Shown here in pieces: positions 41,382-53,500 of a stretch of 64,000 nt of DNA; position 1 is the first letter of the stretch; every line of letters begins with the position of its first letter. Below the pieces are notes generated by a model. It had not been told where the DNA came from and searched no databases. It saw nothing but the letters and a program-made list of their open reading frames with translations. The stretch is from NCBI RefSeq assembly GCF_032854445.1, contig NC_088300.1:31477608-31541607 (forward strand). Reading direction: 5' to 3'. Both the position numbers and the translations under genes were made by a program. Source of the stretch: Liolophura sinensis (taxonomy: Eukaryota > Mollusca > Polyplacophora > Chitonida > Chitonidae).

Positions 41382-43369
41382 TCATGTTTCCTCATCCTCA
41401 GATTCCTCCGAGTCTGTTGATTCAACTGCCACAGGAGCACGGTTTGGGTTGGCTATCACATTCGATAGCCCTTCATCACCACTGTCATCAGACGGGGGTA
41501 ACATGTCATCATCTATCATTGCATCTTTTCGGCTTACATCATCAGTCTTGTCATCAAATTCTTTGGGCCTGTCCAGGAAAAACACATGACAATGTATGTG
41601 CTGACACATCTTAAAAAGGCATAACAAAGAAGTTGTCAAAACTTTCACATAATTCAAGCGAAAAAGAATAATAAAAAAATATGGAGAGAAACACAACTTT
41701 TGTGAGTGATAAAAATGTATTCTTGATCATTACAATATTCTCTGTGGTTTGTTCCTTTCATAATGAACATCTTTCAGCTCCACAGGTGGTTTGTCACATG
41801 TCAGTTGTGCGTTTTCAAAAGTTTTTGCAGCATTTATTCAACAAAAAAGTGTTTTTGCATGGCCGCTCGAAGATATGCTTTTAACATTTTGTAGTGTGAG
41901 AAGTCTAGAGTACTCTCACTGAGATCACTACGTGTAGCTCTTCACTGATGAGGTTCAATCCACTTGAGAAGGTTATCAGGTACCTGATAAGTAAATTTTT
42001 GCTGGCCTCCAAACCGTATTTTGTACCTTCATGAATATATATTCAGGACAATGCAGAACATTGACCAAATTTAAAGAAGTTTTATAAATACATGTAAATT
42101 ATGTTATTCAGTAAGGTTACCATTTTCCTTCTTCCTTTAGGTATTTAATCTGCTCCTTGTAGAGAATAGCAGTTATCTCCCCTTTCACTTTATCGCCCTC
42201 TTCTATCGGGTCAACAATGACAAAACTTCCTGAAAAACAGTGAAACATGTCACTTACTCACTCTTATCATAACATGTACCAGCAAGTTTTATTACGACCA
42301 AAACGAATACCAAGAATTTTCAAATTTCATTCATTTAAGAAATTTAGAATAATCTGAAATTTATGAAAAATTACTTGAAACTGAATCATAATGAGACATC
42401 CATAACCTGTCATTTGTGTTATGTTTCTTTGTTTTTTAATGGAAAATATTGGTTTTTTTCTCATTTATCATGGTATTTTTTCTGCAATGTACTGAAGTTT
42501 AAAGGCTTTCTGTTTCAATAAAACATTTGCTTATTATCATTAACTGGTGCAATAAAAATTACAGTCTTATGAGCACCTACCTCTTTTAATCCAAATGTTT
42601 TTACGGAACTTTGTTGGCATGCTGACGAGGAACTTATCACCACTTGATATCTCTACTTCATGAAGATTATTCCCCTTGCTAGCGACCACCTAAAACCGAA
42701 AACCCAAATAAATAATACTTAGTACATAAATATGTGCAGGTTTCATATCATACCAATATGCAGAAACACTCAAGAAATATAATTCTTTGCTCTTTGTTTG
42801 ACATGTCATTCTGGGTAATTATATAAAATACTAACTGCATTTAATTCACAACAACGATTTTTAGGTGGAAAAAACTTTTGTGGAAGGTACATATAGCATG
42901 TTTAGAACTCAGGTTTCTAACACCGAATCACAGATAAGGTAGATATACAGGCACATGTTATTTATATTGGTCAAATTTTCTTTCGCACACACGGGATGAT
43001 AACAGCTATGTTCATATACTTACATTTGTTCATTTATTTATTTGATTGATGCTTAACAAACAACCTCATTGGCCATATAAATGCAGTACTGTACATGCCT
43101 TCACTGTGAAACCACCAGCTGGTGTTACCATGTGGATAATTTACTTTTCCATAGTCACTAACGTTATACGTTAATGCAAAACTTACCAACAATGAGAATA
43201 AAGTACAAAAATCTCAACTCGTATATGAACAGTTGGACAAAAAACACCATGAATGACGTCTTTGTTATTCATCATGACTCACCTTAACCACACTTTGGTT
43301 CTCTGTAGGCATGACAAACTCCTCAAGTACCTCTTGGGCAACATGTTTCCTCTTTGTAGCCTTCGACAT
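41382..43369 (-). CDS. EIF1AD: eIF1A domain-containing protein (EIF1AD)
   Basis: Small nuclear RNA-binding protein with an S1/IF1-type OB fold related to translation factor eIF1A. Four coding exons on the minus strand: 43369-43283, 42689-42581, 42229-42121 and 41568-41382, GT-AG introns, phases consistent, 163 residues (human about 165 from memory). It starts [18 protein letters not shown], close to the human N-terminus. The OB fold is at about residues 25-103: [39 protein letters not shown] and [19 protein letters not shown]. The tail is acidic ([15 protein letters not shown], then [12 protein letters not shown]). An acceptor-like TTTGCAG ending at 43391 suggests a 5'UTR intron, with the first exon nearer SF3B2. 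The gene is head to head with SF3B2 and tail to tail with GTF2A1. Confidence 0.96.
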
Positions 43370-43390
43370 CTTTACGTCTGACAAAAATTA

Positions 43391-44547
43391 CTGCAAAGTA
43401 AAAACCAGCATGAGGAATAAAAATTCTTACTAAATTAACACCATGGCTCGTCAATAAATGAAACATTAATGTCATTGTTTATCTTCTAATTATACAAGTA
43501 TATGTTTGGACTTCCTTCATTTGCTTTTCTTTAAATATTGTAAAATGTTCCAAGTTTACATCAAAGACCTAGGAGTATTACTTTTAAAAATGTACACAAA
43601 ATGTACAACTATATTTCAAAAGAGAAATTGTCAAAACACACTCTTGCGGATTCAGCTACATTTTTCACTACCGGTAAGTCTTTTCACATTGCATCTGATT
43701 TCATCACCCAAATTGTTAATTCTGCGCCATGATCGTCAATATCACTGGCAAAATTAGTCTCAACTGCTCTGTTGGTTACTGAACTATCCACAAACATAAT
43801 AAAAGCTGAGATATAGAAAGGGATGGAAAGAATTTTCCGTGTGGAAACAAATAATCGTGTTGTGGGTTCTAACTCGTGGCCCAAATGATTGGTTACTTTG
43901 ACACAAACGTAATGAAAACTGTGACAGTGTGTATGAAATTTTCTAATTTCTTCTATCTCGATTTACTACTTGTAGTTAAGTTTAAAATCGATGGGAACCG
44001 AAAAATAAGATCGGAAGTGCCCACTGTCATAATTTGGCGTGGGCACTGTTACAGCGAATGCGAGTTTGAACAGAGAAAAGAAAGATGACCTGTATTACTA
44101 TGACTGAAAAGCCGGAGAAACAAATTAAGATCAATTTCAAAAGTCCAGATTAATCAATTAACATATCGAAATAACCTTACCAGCCTGTTAGTTTGAATAA
44201 ACTGGAATTAACATGTGTTGAAACCTGCGATCCCCTTGTTTCCATTTCACAGAACACGTTGAGCAATCGGTGAATTAAAATGTCAGACTGTGTTATTTCT
44301 GAAAAAGGACATACATATACGCACAAAAATTAAATAGAACACGTTTTACCGAAGTCAGTATTACCAGTAACGCTTTAAAATATCTGTTTTTTGTCATATT
44401 AAAGTCGTTTGGATTTAAATATGCAATAACCACATTTTCTGCGAAAGTCCATATCCATAAATAAGAAGTTAGATTTTTAAAGAGTTGTCCCACTGCTTTC
44501 GCCGGGACTTGGTTGATTTTCTGTTTTTGTCTCAAGGATTCACAATA
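43391..44547. promoter_or_regulatory. Shared EIF1AD/SF3B2 divergent promoter region
   Basis: About 1.18 kb separates the two start codons. It probably holds a non-coding first exon of EIF1AD and the 5'UTR of SF3B2. I see no clear TATA box and no SINE insertion. The inference rests on gene orientation and spacing. Confidence 0.5.
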
Positions 44548-47500
44548 ATGGATCCTGTTCCCAGTCCCACGGCCTTGCAGAAACTGCGAGTTGTAGACTT
44601 GAAGGAGCGTTTGTCTGCTTTTGGACTTAGCACATCAGGTAAGCACAGGATGTGGTACGTGTGTGGGAAATTATAAGAAAAAGCTGTTGTTGTTGCATAC
44701 GCATGTGTGTGCGACTGTTGTACGTAGCGTCATATTTTTTTTATGATTCCAGTGGGTATGTTACATTTGGGAGTTTGAAGAAACAAAGATTGTTTCACAA
44801 AATCAAACGGGTGAAATCTGGAAAACTTTTGTTACTGTTGAATAAAGTGCTGTATTTGATGAAATTGAGAGATTGACGAAATCTAGACATTGAATGAACA
44901 GTCCCCTTTATATAGTCCAGAAAGACTCCAACTTCTTTTCTTATACTGGCCTAGCATCATTGGAGTTGCGAAGCTTACAATGTTAATTTTGTACTCAATG
45001 AAGGTCCAATTGTCTGTGTTATCAAACATATCTTGCGCAATTACAAGACGCCAACCTAAAGACCTGCTTTCTGCATCCACCACACTGCTATCATATGTGC
45101 CTACTCGATTTAGAATAGATTTATTATAGCCATGAAGGTTATCACGGCATACAAATCTGAGGCGAATGCTGCCATCCCACTACTCCACGATGAAGCAGGA
45201 CATCTATTCTGAATCGAGGAGGGACGTATGTAGCGCTGTAGAGCTCTGATTACGTATACAATCACAGCCCTGTGTTCTTCCACAAGCTTACCTTGTACAT
45301 CTCTGTACTTCCCTTACTGGCTTCAGTATACTACTGCTGGGCATCAAATAAATTGTCTGTCCATAATCACAGTAGTCTCAGCTATCAATTCCAGGTAGAT
45401 ATTCCCAGGTGTCATCACTAGTAAATCCACACAAGCATGAAGCTAAAGTGGAAGCTTGATAAATTCCGACTCCAACCGCCATGTTTGAATGCATACTCCT
45501 CACAGTGAGGGGAATCATGCATACAATTACCACTGCCACTATTAGGCAAGTTAGACCTTTTGACACGCATTCTGGCTAATTGTAAAAAATATTAAACAAA
45601 ATTGAAGAAAAGATTAAGCACGTAGAAATATGCTAAAAGTGTCAGTAGTTATCTCCTTTGTATAGGTTGGATAATCTACATCAGGTTTGTCTCCATAGCC
45701 TTAAGTTTGCAGACACCTTTACGCTTTCAAATCCAGCTCATGCTGACTTCCTCTCCGGCCATTCATGGAAAGGTCTGCCAGCAGCCTGCAGATGGTGATG
45801 AGTTTCCCGTGGGCTCTGCCCGGTTTCCTCCCGCCATAATGCTGGCCTAAGTTGTATAAGTGAAATATTCTTGAAAATGCACACTCAGACATTTGTTTGG
45901 GCCAATCCTTGGCTTACTAAACCTAATGCCATGGCTTACCAAACCTAATGGCATAGCGATCTCGGACGCTAAAATGGCATTGCTTTTGTCTATGATGGTG
46001 TTGTCTGGGTCACTTGTCCAGTGCAGGTTACATGTTCACCTACAGCTCGAGGCTGGTTTGTTTGGCTGTTATCTGGTCCGAGGGTTTGTGAGTCTTCTGG
46101 ATAGTCCAAAATACAGATGTTAGGCTGATACTTTTGGTGAAGGTGCAGAGGCATCATGTCCGAAAATACTCTTAAACAAGAACTGTCTGTTGGATACCAC
46201 TTCACATGACAATTGGTACTCTTCTCTGAATGATGTTATGCACCCACTTTAGCTTCAGAAAGAATGCTTGGCTGAAGTAGGAATAATCTAGCGATTTAAA
46301 ACTAACTGGTTGTGTTTTTAAGCCAGATGAGAATGCCTTTTGTGTCATTGTGTGTTGTTTTATCCTTCAAAGATAGTAGACCCATTGAAAGAAAAGCTTT
46401 GGTCTAGGTGCAAATGAAATACTGTGTATTGCCTGAAAACATCTTTTTCTATACATAAAAAGATTAATAATGCTTTTGAGTATCTATGGTAATGATGACT
46501 TCCTCCTCTTGTGTATCACCATTCCTCTTACAGGCAGGCATAATTCCTGTGAAAAGGTCATGTCTGATAAAACATTCAGTTTTAAAATTACACTTCTCAG
46601 TCTAATATGCCTAAGTTCAAGTGGACTAAAGTGTAACCAGGCTTAAATAAACAAGAAAATACAACATCCTCAATGTGTTTATCTTTCAAATGGTAGCATT
46701 TTGCTTTTGTCTTTGTAGGTTTGAAGGCAGATCTGGTGAAAAGGCTCCGTGCCCATTATGTTGCATTGGTAAGACTTATTCCATTACTGGTACCTGTTTA
46801 GCTAACTGTAACAGTGAAATTTTATTTTCGGCTTGATGTCATGAAGTTTGTCAGCCACTTGTTAAAGTTATGTGGTTTACTGTATGAGCATTTCATGTTT
46901 TTTTTTTTTTTTATCATAGTCGCTTACAAACATTTGTAGTGTTACAGCTTGTAATTTACCTTTGAATTATTGTTTAGCCTGGCTTAAAATGTGCCTTAAA
47001 GATAGGTCAACCAGCTCATGCTACTTCTCTCAAGGGAGGTAATTTGGTGCAGCCCTGTTGATGTTTAACTGTCAGATTATCACATATTCTGCACTCTAAA
47101 GTACACTGGGTTTGTCTAGAAACTTGATTATTATCATTATTATTATCATTACTGTATTATGTTTGTTTTATGGAAATTAGCGTGTTAGATTATGAACTTA
47201 AAGTTTATGATTGTACAGGTGTTTTATGTTTTTGTATTTCTGTAAATGTATACATTATACATAACTCTTTAACTTATTTTACCAGGAAAAAGAACAGCAG
47301 GCCAATGCTATGGGTAAGATTTGTTTGAATATTCATTTGTAAATGCAAATTAATGAACTTGAAAATCTTTAATAACTGATATCACATTCACGATTCATTT
47401 TTTGCATGAAATTGTACCTGATGTTTCTCAAGGGATTAATCTTGAGAAGGAAAAGGAAAAGACCAGATCAAATGTATATATAATATGTATTAATGATGTA

Positions 47501-50500
47501 TCCCTTCCACAGCTTAAAAAGCATACCTATTTGACTTTTGTAATGTTGTACGACTGAGATATTGCATTTAAAAGTAAGCAGAACATGTACAGTGTAGGTC
47601 ATCAAAATCAAAAGCACTGCCATGTTGTCATATTTCGTTTAAATAATGAAAATTCCAGATTAAAAGTTGAATTATAGAGTGACCTAGCATGTGTGAAGAC
47701 ATGATTACAACTGTTCAGTTCTGTGTTTTTTTTACTCATTCACAGTGATTAAAGTTACATATATATTATTTGTTGTCTTCTTTTTAACTGACATAATGTT
47801 TGCCTGTATATGTATATTACATAATATTTTTCAGTATTGTATGGTCAGAATGTGTGCAAAAATTCGTAAGTATTGCGCTATGTCAATCACTCAAACAATC
47901 AATCAATCAGTCCGTCAGTCTGAATGCCTTATTTCTGTCAGCTGAGGCGGCCGCTGAAGAGGAAACCGCTGAACCAGCAGAAACACCAGCTGAAGAACCT
48001 GCTGAGCCTAAAGCACCTGAACAGGTACGTTCAGTTTGTGAAACCAATGTACAGATGATTAAGGATATATACTTGTACCTTTCGTCCCTTTCGTATGCTG
48101 GTATGAATACAGTGTAATCATGAATCTGTTATTTTGGCCATGTAGAGTTGTGGAAGTGTGGTAATGCAAAACCTCATTCATATCACTTACTGGTCCTAAC
48201 TTGGAGGTAAACATCAATCAGAGAAGTAATATAATAAGTAAATCATTGGTATTGGTAGTGAAGTATTATTTGTTTATTTTTTGATCTATTTAATTGGTGT
48301 TTTATGCCGTACTTAAGAATATTTCACTTATACTATGGCGGCCAGCATTATGGTGGGAAGAAACTGGGCAGGGCACAGGGGAAACCCACGAGATTCCACA
48401 GGTTGCTGACAGACCTTCCCACTCACAGCCGGAAATGGAGGCTAGCTTGAGCTGGACTTGAACTTACAGCGACCGCATTGGTGAAAGGCTACGGAGTCAT
48501 TATGATGCGCCAGCGCCCTAACCAACTGATTACTCATGTAATTCTGTCATGTGGGGTAAAGCGGCTAGATTGCACACTGACTCAGGAGCTTCTCAAAGAA
48601 TCGCCGTGACTCTTGCTGGCCTTCTTTTTTTTTAGTACATGGAAAGGCCTGGGAGCAACCTACTGATGCTCATGGGTAGCCTGGTTTCCTCCCACCACAA
48701 TGCTAATTGTCATTGTGTGAGTGAAATTTTCTTCAATATGGAGTAAAACACCAATCAGATAATATTCTTTTTTTTTTGCAATAAATGAATATTCCAGGTT
48801 CTTGTAAACTATGTTGAGGAGGGCAAGGGTGCTGTTTGTGAATAATGGAGTATTTTAATTGTCTTAACAGACAGAACCTGCTGAGGAGCCTGATGTTCCA
48901 GTCAAGCCTGCCCCTGCTGCGGACCCTACTCCACCCCCACCCCCACCCCCACCCATGGTAGGGGATCCACCATCCTCTGTGGCACCTCAGCAACTTATGG
49001 AGGTTTGTTCCTCAACTGTTTTTCTTCACTAAATATGTATATATATAAATGTAACTGTGATATTTTATATTATTTGACATGCTGGTATATCATTCCAGTC
49101 CCAGTATTATTGTAGTAATCTCAGCACCTGTAGGCTGAAAGTAGGCTACTTTAAAGGAGAAGAAAATTTAAATGTCAGTCAGATACCATTGAAAAGAGTA
49201 TACATTTCCTCGCAGGTGCATGCCATAAAAAGATTCTAGTATGTACCTCAAGTTGATAAAATTATAAAGTCAGCACCAAAATCTGCTATAGGTGACTCCA
49301 TTTTGCCTGAGAACTAGTCCTGAAGTCTTCTGTGTTAGGAGGAGAATTGCCATCGGAAACAGCCGAAGTGCAGTTCATACATTTCCAGTAGAACTCTTCT
49401 TCCCAGAAGACAACAAACAGTACAGTTTGTTTTCAACTTAACGATTGGGAAACGGGAATGGTTCCAAGTTTACACAAACAAGTCGGCAGTTTTAACGACT
49501 CTCACTGGCGGAAAGGCAACACACCCCCAGAATAAATTACAGGGTGTTAAAGACGGAGGACGTAATGGACTGGGCGAGTTATGCCAGCTTTGCCATTTTC
49601 AGGCTTTACGTGTACGGCGAGGAAAAATCGCAAAATTATGCAGGAGGCACCACCAGATAGAAAAAAAAAATCTGCCCTTTTCATCCTGCTGTGTCATTTT
49701 TTAAAGTTTTCTTCTCCTTTAAACAAAATTAACCCTGTAAATTATAAGATATAACCAATATACTGTATTTCACATAAAGTTTGTTATGTTAAAGTGCATA
49801 AAGTATGTTAGAAGCCTATAAAGGCCTTTCAAAAATCACACTTTTTCACAAAATCTCTTTAATGGCACTATAATGTGAACGATTTAATCAGAATCAAGCA
49901 AGATTTGTCATCTCAAAAACGTCAAACTTGAGGTGAAATATGATACAATACATGAAATACCACTGCTACATTTGAGAACAGATATGTTTTCTTTTGTAAG
50001 ATAACAACTTTTTTTAAAGTGTATTAGAGAAGACAAAATATTAATGCTTGACTCGCTGAAGTAATTTCTACCGCGTCATTTTCTGTCAAAACCCAAGAAT
50101 TTGATTTGGAATTTTGTCATTGGCCTAGCAGTTTGATTTTTGTCATTTCCTCCAACTTTGCTTCAGGACGATGATGCTAATCTCAGAATGAAAGTTGAAA
50201 TCCAGAAACAGATGATAGAACAAGAAGAGTTAAAGAAGGACCAAGAGAAAGAAGCCCTTGGCTGGCAGCAGCAGATAATGCTAGCTCAGCAAGAAGCTCA
50301 AGAGAAAGAAAGAGTGGCCAAACAACAACAGATGATATTGGCTGAGAAAGAACAACAACGGGTGAATCATAATTACTTACCAAAGTCACTCATGGTCCAC
50401 GTTGAATATGTCCAGTTATGTTATGTTGGCATCAGTGCATTCAGTCTTGCATAAATTTATTTATTTGATTGGTGTTTTACGCCGTACTCAAGAATATTTC

Positions 50501-53500
50501 ACTTATATGACGGCGGCCAGCATTATGGTGGGAGGAAACCGGGCAGAGCCCGGGGGAAACCCATGACCATCTGCAGGTTGCTGACAGACCTTCCCACTTA
50601 CGACCGGAGAGGAAGCCAGCATGAGCTGGACTTGAACTCACAGCGACCGCATTGGTGAGAAACTCCTGGGTCATTACGCTGTGCTAGCACGCTAACCAAC
50701 TGAGCCACGGAGGCCCCCAATCTTGCATAAAGTATGGCTTGCAGGACGTGATTGAAGGAAATCAGGCAGATTGATTTAATTTGCTGCGGCTAGGCAAGTC
50801 TGTAAGTTCTGTCTGAGGAATGTTTTTATGCTGGGCCTCCTATGTTTTAACATTTGCTAATCACTTAACTATGGCCCTGAGTGGAAGACTGAGTATAAGT
50901 CCTATATGGGAAATGTGACATCTGTTGTGAAATTGCTTCTGTTTAGGAATTGCGACATAGCGCGCTTATTAAGGTGTGTGTTTGCGCACTTTGTGCTTTC
51001 TTGCAGTTGTTGAAAACAATTGGTCTCCCACTAATGTGGCCTGCAAGTTTGTACGTTACAGATGTAAAAGTCTGTCATTAACTTCCCAAAGGTCAGTGGT
51101 TTATCTTGGACACACTGGTTTATTCCACCCAAAAGACTTAACACCATCATATAAATGGAAAAAAAATTTTTAGTGTGGGATAACACAAGAATGAAATGAA
51201 AATGGATTTATTTTGTAGATTTTAGCAGAACGACAACAACAAGAGGCCTTGAGGTTGAAAGAGGTAGAGCTGTTACAACAACAACAGCTGGCGATAATTG
51301 AGCGTCAGAGAGAAGAGACTGGTGGTATTCATCAGTTTCAAGGTGTGTCCTACAATTTCTCTTGTATGAAGTTAATCCATTGTTAATTCTATACTTCTTT
51401 CTGGTATTGAGAGAAATGTCACACATTTTAACTTTTATTTAAAAATAGTGTAAAAAACCTCAGATGGTCTGCTTTAAAAACAATGTTATGTCATGTATAG
51501 AACAGTCAGCATACTGTTGAGTTTGATTATCTTGAAGTGTTTGGAAGAAAAATGATGCTAAATTATAACATTTAATTGATCTGTCAGTCTCTAGGCCGTC
51601 AATGCCTTAACCAGCTAGCCTATGTGCCATATGCCTTAAAATTGAGGTTGCTAAGTTGTGACCATTGATAATGCTTGTTCAGATTTAACCTCTGTTTGAT
51701 CCCTCTAGCTTTTCCTTCTTCCTTCTTTCTTCTAATGGGTCAGCTGTTGCTTTTTCAGGTACTTCAATGGTGGTTTCCCTCACACTGCACAGGTTTCTGT
51801 TCTTTTAAAACAGACTGCTGTGGTGAAAACTGTTAGATTCTGAAGAATTTGTCAAATTATACATGTATATATAAATGTAGTAAATGATCAATAATTTCAT
51901 GCAATTTTTCATGAACGCTGCTGTACTGGTACTAATTAGTAAAAAATGGCAAGTTTTGTATCAGTGAAGGCAGTTCATCCCTAATGATTATGTTGGTTAT
52001 GTCATGTTTTGTAGGAGCAAGTGGACCGCAGGGGCCTCCACCTCAGTTTATTGCCCAGGCACCGGCCCATCCACATCCTCAGCCAGCATCCATCCCACTA
52101 GGCGTTGCGCCCATTCCCCCTACAGCACAGCCTCAAACCGTGCAGATCCTGGCTGCACCTCAGCAGCCCCAGCTTATCCAGGCGCAGCAGGTGCTCACTA
52201 CCCCTCTCACCCCTCAGGCGGTGCCTCCCCTTCCCCAGCAGGTACAGATTGTCCCGCCCCCGCAGATGGTGCCCCAGCCTCCCCAGCAGATAATCACAAC
52301 ACCCCTCATGCCTGTGCCAGCTGAAGCTCCACAACCTGTGAGCGTTCCCGAACCCCCAGAGCAGATGAGAGGGGTACCTGGACAGGTGACAGTTGTACAC
52401 GTTTCAGATGGCCTGCAGTTCGGCGCTCAGCCCCCTAACCTTATCCAGGCACCTCAGCCTCCAGCCTTTCAACCTATGCCTCCCCAGCAACCCCCTCAAC
52501 CTGTTCCCCCATCAGCCCCTTTGCCCCTCATGTCCCTCCCCACTTCAACCCCCTCCCCTGTCAGTCTGACCCCAGGTCCCCCGCCTCCACTGATGTCTCT
52601 ACAGACAACAGAACCACCTACCCCTCCACAAGGTCCACCGCCACCCCAACCCAGCTTTGCTGAGGGGAGAGAGGTGAGTGAATGAAAAACCTTTATGGGA
52701 ACTATAAAGTCTGAGTATTTTCTAGTAGTATTAGTTATGAGTTGATTACCCGATTGAAATCTTTGGAGAATTGTAATATCTGGGTAACTTCTATTTATTT
52801 ATGTGATTGGTGTTTTACGCCATACTCATGAATATTTCACTTACACGACGACGGCCAACATTAGGTGGGAAGAAACCAAACAGATCTCGGGGGAAACCCA
52901 TGACCATCCGTAGGTTGGTGGCAGACCTTCCCATGTACGGCCAGAGAGGAAGCCAGCATGAACTGGACTTGAACTCACAGCGATTGCAGTGAAATCTGCT
53001 TTGAGATTTTTAATATATTTGAGTATGAAATACTGCGATGTGTAAGTATCTTCTGGATCTTTCAGATGATGGTGGAAAGGTCGCCAATGATGGAAAATAG
53101 GCCTCCACAAATGGGCGAAAGACCACTGCATATGGGAGAAAGACCCCCGCAGATGGGTGATAGGCCACCTCAAATGGGTGATAGGCCACCAATGATGGGA
53201 GAAAGGCCACCTCATATGGGAGATAGGCCACCACATATGGGAGATAGGCCACCACATATGGGAGAAAGGCCACCTCATATGGGTGATAGGCCACCCCAGA
53301 TGGGTGATAGACCTCCTCAGATGAATGATAGGCCCCCTCATATGGGTGATAGGCCACCTCAAATGGGAGATAGACCGCCAATGATGAATGATAGGCCACC
53401 TCAAATAGGAGATAGACCTATGATGGGTGATAGGCCACCACATATGGGAGACAGGCCGCAACATATGGGAGATAGGCCACCTATGATGGGAGACAGGCCA

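Noticed and set aside
42100-42125. EIF1AD intron 3 donor GTAACC considered as a U12-type intron
   Set aside because: The donor does not match the U12 consensus GTATCCTT, and no convincing U12 branch site was seen. A normal U2-type intron fits.
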